Source: a bacterium (GTDB lineage Bacteria > Tectomicrobia > Entotheonellia > Entotheonellales > Entotheonellaceae). Taken from it: a stretch of DNA of 15,943 nt. The stretch lies in NCBI GenBank assembly GCA_027294925.1, contig JAPULM010000607.1, positions 1-15,943 of the forward strand, in the 5' to 3' direction. The translations under genes were made by a program, and so were the position numbers. Shown here one piece after another: positions 6,527-13,111 of this stretch (its first letter is position 1; the number at the start of each line of letters is the position of its first letter). The notes under the pieces are model-generated. The model was not told the DNA's origin and ran no database searches. It worked only from the letters and a program-made list of their open reading frames with translations.

Positions 6527-7723
6527 ATGGAGTTCGGCTTTACCTCTGAAGAAGACGCTTTTCGAGAGGAAGTCCGTCAGTTCCTATGCGATAACCCTGC
6601 AGAGCATTTTCCGCAGGATGGGATGGACGCGGGTTACGGCTCAGGGGCGCATTCGCATGCTTTCTTACGTAAACTGGCCGAACGCGGCTGGTTGTCGATG
6701 ACTTGGCCACAGGTATTTGGCGGGCTAGATCGTCCTTTCATGTACAAACTTATTTTGCTTGAGGAACTCGCTACTGCTGGGGCGCCGTTTGGGCCACTTG
6801 GGGGGTGTGATCAGACGGCAGACGCTATTATTCGCTATGGTTCGCCGCGCCTGCAACAAGAAGTGCTGCCTCGAATCGCGCGTGGTGAGGCGACTTTTTG
6901 GCAAGGCTTTAGTGAGCCGAATGCAGGTTCTGATCTTTTGTCTTTACAGACTCAGGCGGTCCGCGATGGCGATGATTATGTGCTCAATGGTCGCAAGATT
7001 TGGAGCAGCCACGCTGCTATCAGCACCTACGGTTTGGTGATTGCCCGTACCAATCCCAAGGCGCCTCGTCACAGAGGTCTAAGTATGTTCGTTGTTGATA
7101 GTACGACGCCCGGATTGGATATTCGACCCATCCGTAGCATGACTGGAGAGGTGTATCACTATGAGGTGTTTCTGGATGCGGTAAGGGTGGAGAAAGACTA
7201 TTTGCTTGGTGAAGAAGATGAAGGGTTCGTACAGTTACTCAAAGGGCTTGATACTGACCGATTCTGGGGGCGCTTCTATAAAGCGCCGGCCTTGAAACGG
7301 ATTCTCGGTGAGCTTGTCGAGTTTGCCAATGTCACCACACGCGGTGGTAAACGCCTTGCGCATGACGCTGTGGTGCGACGCCAGTTTGCCGATTTGGCTA
7401 CGGAGATTGAGGTGTTGCGTATGCTGTTCTACCGTAACGGCTGGCTGATTAAGGAAGGCTTGCCGACGCTTTATGAGCCGTCTCTGAATAAACTATATGC
7501 CGATGAGACGGGTCAGAAACTGGCCAATTTTGGTATGCAATTACTTGGCCTTTATGGGCCACTGAGAGAGGGATCACGTTGGAGCAAGTTGCGCGGTAGC
7601 ATGCAGCATATTTATCAAACAAGCCTGGGTCATACCATTGCTGGAGGCACTTCAGAAGTCTTACGTACCACAGTGGCGACGCGTGGCCTAGGGTTGCCGC
7701 GTGAGTCAATGGTTAGGAATTAA
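6527..7723 (+). CDS. Acyl-CoA dehydrogenase family protein (large partner)
   Basis: A 398-residue FAD-dependent acyl-CoA dehydrogenase. I start at ATG 6527 because AAGGGGGAG lies just upstream; the longer frame from GTG 6440 adds 29 residues with no family character. The order is typical: an N-terminal helical domain (FTSEEDAFREEVRQFL, WPQVFGG), then the middle beta domain with GFSEPNAGSDLLSL (the flavin-contacting SEPxAGSD motif) and LNGRKIWSS. The C-terminal helical domain ends GGTSEVLRTTVATRGLGLPR. It removes two hydrogens from an acyl-CoA thioester and passes electrons to an electron-transfer flavoprotein. The next acyl-CoA dehydrogenase starts 4 bases after its stop, so the pair probably forms a heteromeric enzyme as known for some steroid and branched-chain degraders. 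The substrate cannot be read from sequence. Confidence 0.93.
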   Translation: MEFGFTSEEDAFREEVRQFLCDNPAEHFPQDGMDAGYGSGAHSHAFLRKLAERGWLSMTWPQVFGGLDRPFMYKLILLEELATAGAPFGPLGGCDQTADAIIRYGSPRLQQEVLPRIARGEATFWQGFSEPNAGSDLLSLQTQAVRDGDDYVLNGRKIWSSHAAISTYGLVIARTNPKAPRHRGLSMFVVDSTTPGLDIRPIRSMTGEVYHYEVFLDAVRVEKDYLLGEEDEGFVQLLKGLDTDRFWGRFYKAPALKRILGELVEFANVTTRGGKRLAHDAVVRRQFADLATEIEVLRMLFYRNGWLIKEGLPTLYEPSLNKLYADETGQKLANFGMQLLGLYGPLREGSRWSKLRGSMQHIYQTSLGHTIAGGTSEVLRTTVATRGLGLPRESMVRN

Positions 7724-7727
7724 GCAG

Positions 7728-8837
7728 ATGGATTTTCATTTGACGGAACAACAGGATTTGCTTGTCAGCACCGCGCGTGAGTTTTTCCAGCACAATTGTC
7801 CCACCACATTGGTGCAAGAGCTTGCCTTAGATAGCTATGGGTTTTCGAATGATCTGTGGCAGCAGGTTGCAATGCTCGGATGGCCCGGTTTGCTTATCCC
7901 TCCCGAATTTGGCGGTAGTGGCGGCTCTTTGCTTGACGCCGCTTTACTCATTGAAGAGATGGGGCGTGCCTGCTTTCCCAGTCCATATATTCAGAGTGCT
8001 GTGGTGTCAACGGCGCTGTTATTGGCGGTAGGGAACCCGTCTCAACAGCGGCAACTACTGCCTGCGATGGCAGATGGTACACAATTCTGTACGCTTGCGT
8101 TAATTGAGGACAGCGTTGATTTTGTTCCTGAAGCGATCACCCTACAAGGAGAAAAGGGTGGTGTTATTAATGGCTGCAAACTCTTTGTTAAGGACGTTCA
8201 CATCGCCGACCAATTGATTGCCGTAGTGCGTGGTAGTGGTGGTTTTAATCTGGTATTGTTGCCGACTAGCCAGGCTGGTATCACTTGGTCGCCGTTAGAG
8301 ATGATGTCGGGTGAAAAACTGTTTGAGGTCATGTTTGACGATGTGCCTGTTCATCCTCAAGCTATTATCGGTGCGGAAGGACAGGGCTGGCAGGCATTAG
8401 CGCCTGTTTTACAACTTGGTGCCTTGGCTCGATGCGCCGAGATGGTTGGTTGTGCCCAGCGAATTCTGGAAATCTGTGTGGATTATGCCAAGGTGCGGGA
8501 GCAATCCGGCCGTCCGATTGGGTCGTTTCAAGCTATCCAACATCATTGTGCTGATCTCCTGCGTCACGTTGAAGGCGCACGATACATTCTCTACTATGCA
8601 ACCTGGAAAATGCAGGAGAACATGGCATGCGATGCCGATGTGGCTATGGCGAAGGCGTATGCCAGTGAAGCCTGCCTACGAGTGGCACGTAAGGGGCATC
8701 AGATTATGGGTGCGATTGGCTATTGTGAAGAGCATCCCCTGCATCTGTATCATAAACGCATTCAGGCCGCAGGGCTTGATTTTGGGGATGTCGGTCTGCA
8801 TCTTGAGACAGTTGCCCAGGCAATTGGATTGTCATAG
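7728..8837 (+). CDS. Acyl-CoA dehydrogenase family protein (small partner)
   Basis: A 369-residue acyl-CoA dehydrogenase. ATG 7728 has AGGA 9 bases upstream and begins MDFHLTEQQ, the usual N-terminus; a GTG at 7701 would overlap the upstream gene. Visible elements are IPPEFGGSGGSLLDAALLIEEMGR (N-terminal domain), a weakly conserved middle domain without an SEPxAGSD motif, and a C-terminal stretch with REQSGRPIGSFQAIQHHCAD and GAIGYCEEHPLHLYHKR. The loss of the flavin-contacting motif, while the C-terminal domain is kept, fits the partner subunit of an alpha2-beta2 acyl-CoA dehydrogenase in which each subunit supplies different parts of the active site. Its gene is 4 bases downstream of the larger partner. 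Family call is firm; the heteromer is inferred. Confidence 0.92.
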   Translation: MDFHLTEQQDLLVSTAREFFQHNCPTTLVQELALDSYGFSNDLWQQVAMLGWPGLLIPPEFGGSGGSLLDAALLIEEMGRACFPSPYIQSAVVSTALLLAVGNPSQQRQLLPAMADGTQFCTLALIEDSVDFVPEAITLQGEKGGVINGCKLFVKDVHIADQLIAVVRGSGGFNLVLLPTSQAGITWSPLEMMSGEKLFEVMFDDVPVHPQAIIGAEGQGWQALAPVLQLGALARCAEMVGCAQRILEICVDYAKVREQSGRPIGSFQAIQHHCADLLRHVEGARYILYYATWKMQENMACDADVAMAKAYASEACLRVARKGHQIMGAIGYCEEHPLHLYHKRIQAAGLDFGDVGLHLETVAQAIGLS

Positions 8838-8932
8838 AACAGGAAGGCCGAGCGTGAGACCCCCATGCCCTACGATCTATGGAGGCATACAGGCGCCCCT
8901 ACCACCTGCATAAAACTTGACTTGATCTTTCA

Positions 8933-8957
8933 AAAGGGCTCTGGCACAGTAGCCTTT
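8933..8957 (+). terminator. Weak hairpin after the acyl-CoA dehydrogenase pair
   Basis: AAAGGGCT (8933-8940) pairs with AGCCTTT (8951-8957) with one bulged G and a 10-base loop, followed by CGTTTG. It is a possible inefficient terminator within the 202-base gap before coaX. The rest of that gap (8838-9039) shows no gene and no convincing promoter. Confidence 0.25.
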
Positions 8958-9039
8958 CGTTTGAGCATCAGCTGTATAGTGGGGATGAGGCGTGCCTTGT
9001 TTCGGAATATAAGAAAACTCCGCAACGACAATAACAACA

Positions 9040-9825
9040 ATGCTTCTAGCCTTTGATATCAGCAATACGACAATCAAAGCCGGGGTGTTTGAGGGGGATG
9101 CTTTGTTGGCAGACTGGCGTTTTGCCACTGAGCGCGCCCGCTTAGCTGATGAATATGCCATGCTCATATTGAGCCTGTTTCAGGCTCGAGGGGTATCCGC
9201 TAAAGACATCAACGGTGTTGCCATTTCGTGCGTTGTACCGCCTTTACGATCGGTGTTCGCTCAGCTTTCGCGTCAATATCTCAATATCGAACCGATTATA
9301 GTTGGGCCTGAGATCAATATCGGCGTTAAACTTTTAGTCGATAATCCCCGAGAGGTTGGTTCGGATCGGATCGTTAATGCCCTTGCAACGCACCGCTTAT
9401 ATGGTGGGCCGGCAATTACCATCGCTTTTGGTACAGCGACGGTCTTTGATTGTGTTTCATCTACTGGCGATTATTTGGGCGGCGCCATCGCGCCTGGCAT
9501 GGTTACGGCGCTTGAGTCGCTGACGCGTTCCGCTGCTCAATTGTATCAGGTTGAGTTGGTGCGCCCGCCTCAGGCGATTGGCCGCAATACGATTCATACC
9601 ATGCAGTCCGGTCTGGTGCTGGGCTATGCCAGTTTGGTAGAAGGGCTCGTGAGTCGTCTAAAACGCGAGATGATCGATGTTGCCACGATGAATAGCGTGA
9701 CCGTTATCGCTACTGGCGGTTTGGCTGAGGTCATCGCACTGGAAACGGACGCCATTGATGTGGTTGATCTACAGCTTACCCTGAAGGGCTTACAGTTGAT
9801 TTATCACATAAACCGCTCTGCTTGA
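9040..9825 (+). CDS. coaX: Type III pantothenate kinase
   Basis: A 261-residue type III pantothenate kinase, catalysing ATP-dependent phosphorylation of pantothenate, the first step of coenzyme A synthesis in the cytoplasm. Motifs in order are FDISNTTIKAG (phosphate-binding DxxNT, residues 5-15), LADEY (35-39), PIIVGP (85-90), DNPREVGSDR (101-110, with the catalytic Asp), FGTATVFD (130-137), LGGAIAPG (146-153), RPPQAIGRNT (175-184) and ATGGLAE (224-230). Length matches the family. The Asp normally preceding FGTAT is Ala here (residue 129). No clear Shine-Dalgarno precedes ATG 9040. CoA supply fits with neighbouring acyl-CoA enzymes but the gene is normally housekeeping. The sequence style reminds me of Chloroflexota homologues. 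Confidence 0.93.
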   Translation: MLLAFDISNTTIKAGVFEGDALLADWRFATERARLADEYAMLILSLFQARGVSAKDINGVAISCVVPPLRSVFAQLSRQYLNIEPIIVGPEINIGVKLLVDNPREVGSDRIVNALATHRLYGGPAITIAFGTATVFDCVSSTGDYLGGAIAPGMVTALESLTRSAAQLYQVELVRPPQAIGRNTIHTMQSGLVLGYASLVEGLVSRLKREMIDVATMNSVTVIATGGLAEVIALETDAIDVVDLQLTLKGLQLIYHINRSA

Positions 9826-9876
9826 ATGCCCAGCCGTATTTCTTTTGGCTCGACACGTCGCTCTCATAAACCCGAA

Positions 9877-10821
9877 CTATAGTGCTCTTAAACGTGGCAA
9901 TAGCTCTTGGGCACATTGCTCTAGCTGTTCGGGTATTTGTTCCGCCGGGCACGTAAAGCTAAAGACGAGATGACGCATACCGGCAGCAACAAAGCGTTGG
10001 AGCTGGTCCATGCACTGGTCCGCGGTACCCATGATGCAGTAGCGCTCAACCAAATTATCGAAAGGCTGGCGGTAACGGCGTGTCAGGTTGCGAATGGCCA
10101 TTTCCTTGCCGGTTTCATAATCCTTGGCAAGCGCGGTAAATAGTAACATGCCGCCCTGAATGTTTTCTGGGTTGCGACCGTATGTCGGTGCCATATCCTG
10201 CACCTTCTGCATGGCCTCACTGAGACGCCCGGGACTGACCAGGTAGCCGAGCCAGCAACTGCCATAACGGGCTGTTCGACGGACAGCTGCATCCGAGCGA
10301 CCGCCAACCCAGATGGGTGGGTAGGGCTGCTGTTGTGGCCGCGGTTCAAGCGTGACATCATGAATTTGATAATAGGTTCCCTCGTAGCTGACGTGATTGT
10401 CGCTTAACACGCGGGTCAGAATGTCTAATCCTTCGTCGGTGCGACGTCCACGCTCCTTGACAGGAACACCAACCGCATCGAATTCACCAACGATTTCTCC
10501 GCCGACCCCGACACCTAAGATAAAACGGCCTTGGGAGAGCAAATCCAAGCAGGCGACCTGTTTGGCAATAGCGATGGGATGGCGTAAGGGCATCAGATAT
10601 ACGGCGGTGCCAAGTGTCACCCGTTCGGTAATGGCAGCGAAACTGGCCAGAACCGTCATGACATCCATAATCGGACTGTGCATGATGATGTGATCGCCGG
10701 ACCAGATGCCATCGTAGCCTAGTCGCTCGGCCTGGCGAACATTATCCATCATCTCTCCAATGGCTGGCATACCCTGCGGAAAACTCCCCGTTAAACTTAC
10801 GCCAATTGATTGCAATGACAC
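9877..10821 (-). CDS. Luciferase-like (LLM class) flavin-dependent oxidoreductase
   Basis: A 314-residue bacterial-luciferase-fold protein. I start at GTG 10821, which has GGGAG 7 bases upstream; the longer frame to 10869 adds 16 residues not typical of the family. Visible family elements are IGVSLTG at the N-terminus, RQAERLGYDGIWSGDH, ITERVTLGTAVYLMPLRHP, LDLLSQGRFILGVGVGG, a GRRTDEGLDIL helix and PPIWVGGRSDAAVRR. Members use F420 or FMN for oxidation or reduction of varied substrates; the cofactor cannot be told from sequence alone. It is a single gene, convergent with coaX (51 bases apart) and divergent from the crotonase-like gene at 11171. Confidence 0.9.
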   Translation of the reverse strand: MSLQSIGVSLTGSFPQGMPAIGEMMDNVRQAERLGYDGIWSGDHIIMHSPIMDVMTVLASFAAITERVTLGTAVYLMPLRHPIAIAKQVACLDLLSQGRFILGVGVGGEIVGEFDAVGVPVKERGRRTDEGLDILTRVLSDNHVSYEGTYYQIHDVTLEPRPQQQPYPPIWVGGRSDAAVRRTARYGSCWLGYLVSPGRLSEAMQKVQDMAPTYGRNPENIQGGMLLFTALAKDYETGKEMAIRNLTRRYRQPFDNLVERYCIMGTADQCMDQLQRFVAAGMRHLVFSFTCPAEQIPEQLEQCAQELLPRLRAL

Positions 10822-11170
10822 TGTATGTCTCCCACAATAATTCTTTTTTTGTGAGGGGACAGATGGCAATTCTGCCCCCGGGTGATTTCTTATGTCTTTC
10901 GAGCGCCACTTCAGACGGCAGCAAGATCTCCATTACAAACCATGTTGGAAGGTCGTTCGATTTCGCTAGCGACGTTACCTATGCAATGACTATAAGTCAA
11001 GCCTCGGGTAGTGATGAATCGGATATAACGCTGGACAAGACAATGACTTTGCGGTGTAATGAAAAATAATGCGCGCGGAAGGTGTTCGCGGTGCGTAGAA
11101 CGGATGCTAAGATACTTCTTCGGCGTTGGGAGAGCCAGCATACGGACACGTAGTGACAAGGAGAGCGTTG
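10822..11170. other. Intergenic region between divergent genes
   Basis: This 349-base stretch separates the start of the LLM gene (minus) and of the crotonase gene (plus), so it must hold promoters for both. It contains the GGGGACAGA-type hairpin at 10855-10879, and AAGGAG just before the crotonase ATG. Several short open frames cross it on both strands, none with protein-like composition or ribosome sites. I see no tRNA and no promoter good enough to name. Confidence 0.5.
10855..10879. repeat. GGGGACAGA-type palindromic repeat (copy 1)
   Basis: GGGGACAGA (10855-10863) and TCTGCCCCC (10871-10879) form a 9-bp stem with one mismatch around a 7-base loop. The 11-mer GGGGACAGATG at 10855-10865 recurs on the minus strand at 13070-13080, next to another palindrome. 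This looks like a dispersed intergenic REP-type element. Confidence 0.5.
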
Positions 11171-11974
11171 ATGACAGATTATAGCCAGTATCGACATTTA
11201 TTGTTCGAGCATCAAGAGAATGGTCTCTTGTTCATTACCATTAATCGGCCCGACGTCTATAACGCTACGAATGCCCGTCTGCATTGGGAGTTGTCACGCG
11301 TGTGGTTGGACATCGGCGATGACCCCGAGACCCGTGTGGTCGTCATTACCGGCGCCGGTAGGGCGTTTTCCGCCGGCGGCGACCTCGAGATGATCGAGGC
11401 CTACAATAAAGACATGAACATTGTGGCCGGGGTGATGAAAGAGGCGGCTGATATCGTCTATAACATGATCAACTTGGATAAACCCGTGGTGTCAGCGATC
11501 AATGGCGTCGCAGTGGGAGCCGGGCTGGCCGTTGCCTTACTGGCTGATATCAGTATTATCTCCGAAACCGCCCGGCTTACTGATGGACATCTGCGCATTG
11601 GCGTGGCCGCCGGCGATCACGCTGCGATCATCTGGCCACTACTGTGCGGTATGGCTAAAGCGAAATATTACTTGCTTACTGCTGACTTCCTCGATGGCAA
11701 GGAAGCCGAACGCATTGGACTGGTAAGTCTTGCTGTGCCCCAGGAAGAGGTGGTGCCTAAGGCGCTAGAAGTGGGACAGAAATTAGCCACCGGTTCGCAG
11801 TTAGCTATCCGTTGGACCAAGCGGGCACTTAATAATTGGCTGCGCAGCGCCGGACCAATTTTTGATGCCTCGCTGGCCTTGGAGATGATGGGTTTTATGA
11901 CTGATGATGTCTCAGAGGGCCTACAAGCAGTACGAGAAAAACGTTCGCCACAGTTTCCCTCGGCACAATCCTAG
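11171..11974 (+). CDS. Enoyl-CoA hydratase/isomerase (crotonase) family protein
   Basis: A 267-residue crotonase-fold protein. ATG 11171 is preceded by AAGGAG at good spacing; the longer frame from 11126 lacks one. Oxyanion-hole segments are GRAFSAGGDLEM (64-74) and INGVAVGAGLAVALLADI (110-127). In classic enoyl-CoA hydratase, glutamates lie in the GGGCELA and QPEILLG motifs; the matching positions here appear to be Ala120 and His140 (TDGHLRIGVAAGDH). Hydration by the usual mechanism is therefore unlikely. Isomerisation, decarboxylation or C-C cleavage of an acyl-CoA is possible. It converges with the EVE gene (52 bases between the stops) and is divergent from the LLM gene. Family call is firm, reaction unknown. 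Confidence 0.92.
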   Translation: MTDYSQYRHLLFEHQENGLLFITINRPDVYNATNARLHWELSRVWLDIGDDPETRVVVITGAGRAFSAGGDLEMIEAYNKDMNIVAGVMKEAADIVYNMINLDKPVVSAINGVAVGAGLAVALLADISIISETARLTDGHLRIGVAAGDHAAIIWPLLCGMAKAKYYLLTADFLDGKEAERIGLVSLAVPQEEVVPKALEVGQKLATGSQLAIRWTKRALNNWLRSAGPIFDASLALEMMGFMTDDVSEGLQAVREKRSPQFPSAQS

Positions 11975-12026
11975 TGCGCAATGAAGGCAACCATTTTGAG
12001 ACGCTGCATAATCCCATCACATCGGA

Positions 12027-12503
12027 TTACGTGATGAACTTTCCCATTGCCAAGACGATGGCCCATTCCTCAGGGCTGACCGGCTGTATGGATAGCCGGC
12101 TACCACGCTGGATGACCTTCATCTGCTCCAAACCTGGGCTCTGTTTCAAAGTGCCCAACGTGACGGGTGCTTGAAAGGTTCCCATGTAGCCGATATCGAC
12201 CATGATCCAGGTTGGGTTGCCAGGATCGCTCTTGGCATCGTAATGCAGATCGTCTGGATCAAAGGCCGAATCATCCGGATAGCCCTCTCGCACGACTTCT
12301 GCAACGCCGTAAATACCCATTGGTTTGACATTGCTGTGATAAAAGAACACTTGGTCGCCGATCTTCATCTCGTCCCGCATCATGTTGCGGGCCTGATAGT
12401 TCCGCACGCCATCCCAGCAGGTGCTGCCGTCTCGTTTCAGGTCGTCAATGGAATAGACATTCGGTTCCGACTTCATCAGCCAGTAATGAGTTGCTCGCGC
12501 CAT
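12027..12503 (-). CDS. EVE domain-containing protein
   Basis: A 158-residue single-domain EVE (PUA-like) protein, of the thymocyte-nuclear-protein-1 type. Motifs are HYWLMKSEPNVYSIDDL at the N-terminus, WDGVRNYQARNMMRDEMKIGD (the family signature) and VFFYHSNVKPMGIYGVAEV. EVE domains bind modified bases in nucleic acid, and in bacteria some belong to restriction or toxin systems, but stand-alone copies like this are widespread and of unclear role. AGGA lies about 6 bases before ATG 12503. The gene follows grdA by 30 bases on the same strand, so it is probably the last gene of the grd-like operon. There is no known functional link. Confidence 0.92.
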   Translation of the reverse strand: MARATHYWLMKSEPNVYSIDDLKRDGSTCWDGVRNYQARNMMRDEMKIGDQVFFYHSNVKPMGIYGVAEVVREGYPDDSAFDPDDLHYDAKSDPGNPTWIMVDIGYMGTFQAPVTLGTLKQSPGLEQMKVIQRGSRLSIQPVSPEEWAIVLAMGKFIT

Positions 12504-12533
12504 AATGTTCCTGTCTCAATATACGGCTGTCTG

Positions 12534-13010
12534 TTATGATTCCGCCTGTTGGCCGGTCGTGGTGCGCACTTCCTGTACAGCCTTGGCAATATCGTCAACC
12601 TCCAACACAATCTCCATTAGCGCGATATGTTCGTCGTAGGCCTGTGGTGCGATTTGGCCTTTAATATCCGCTTCGGTGATGTGATAGACTGGTAAGCCAA
12701 GTGCAACCCCAGCCAGGGCACCGGCCCAAGACGGGTCGCCTTCCGTAACCGTCATGGCATATAAACGGCTGCTTTCCGCATTGGGCGTGCCGAGCAAGAC
12801 TACCACATCGTCTGCGCTGTACTGTTCAGCCACCCGCTTGATTTCATCCTGACCTTCCAGGTCAAGGGCGCCGGCCGCCGTTCAGACGAAACAGTGGGTC
12901 ACTTCTAATATAATATCGGCGCCAGCGCTTGACGCGCATTGCGCAATGGCGCTTCCCTGCACGCCATCACGTTCACCTAGGGCGATTACTTTTTTCCCCT
13001 TTAAGTCCAT
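12534..13010 (-). CDS. grdA: Selenoprotein A of glycine/sarcosine/betaine reductase complex (in-frame TGA = Sec43)
   Basis: A 158-residue GrdA, the small selenoprotein that carries the carboxymethyl-selenoether from component B to component C in the reductase complex. ATG 13010 has AGGAG 7 bases upstream. The N-terminus MDLKGKKVIALGERDGVQG matches the family. The redox motif reads HCFV-Sec-TAAGALDLE, with TGA at 12882-12884 (codon 43) and its partner Cys40, a CxxU site as in known GrdA (Sec44 in clostridial proteins). Downstream, VVVLLGTPNAESSRLYAMTV, GDPSWAGALAGVALGLPVYH and a YDEHIALMEIVL tail complete the family. An ORF call that treats TGA as stop starts at 12833 and misses the active site. 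A hairpin at 12848-12866 is the SECIS candidate. grdC and a grdE-like gene lie upstream and an EVE gene downstream. Confidence 0.92.
12848..12866 (-). promoter_or_regulatory. Candidate SECIS hairpin of grdA
   Basis: On the minus strand CTTGACC pairs with GGTCAGG (7 bp including one G-U pair) around loop TGGAA; a further T-A pair would leave loop GGA. It starts 15 bases after the TGA. Position fits a bacterial SECIS; the apical loop has G but lacks the common GU, so the match is weaker than that of the other selenoprotein here. Confidence 0.5.
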
Positions 13011-13038
13011 CTATGATCTCCTACGAAAATATTTTTAT

Positions 13039-13080
13039 GAATGGGGATAGATTTAAATCTGTCGCCATTCATCTGTCCCC
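13039..13080. repeat. 32-bp palindrome plus GGGGACAGATG repeat (copy 2)
   Basis: 13039-13070 is a near-perfect palindrome (two mismatched positions out of 16, one a possible G-U pair) centred on AGATTTAAATCT, with GAATGG/CCATTC ends. ATCTGTCCCC follows at 13071-13080, and a third ATCTGTCCC at 13092-13100. It sits in the 101-base gap between grdC and grdA and so would be transcribed as a hairpin in the operon mRNA. It shares GGGGACAGATG with the repeat at 10855. Confidence 0.6.
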
Positions 13081-13111
13081 AGCCATACGAAATCTGTCCC
13101 ATACGATCTTC

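Noticed and set aside
8838..9039. Possible tRNA or small gene in the gap before coaX
   Set aside because: No cloverleaf or T-arm sequence is present, and the frame that crosses it (8865-9056) has no ribosome site or family character.
10806..11159. Overlapping short frames on both strands between the LLM and crotonase genes
   Set aside because: No ribosome sites, no protein-like composition, and they cover the divergent promoter region.
12534..12833. 99-aa minus-strand frame as a complete gene
   Set aside because: It is the C-terminal two thirds of GrdA; the true start is at 13010 with Sec at 12882-12884.
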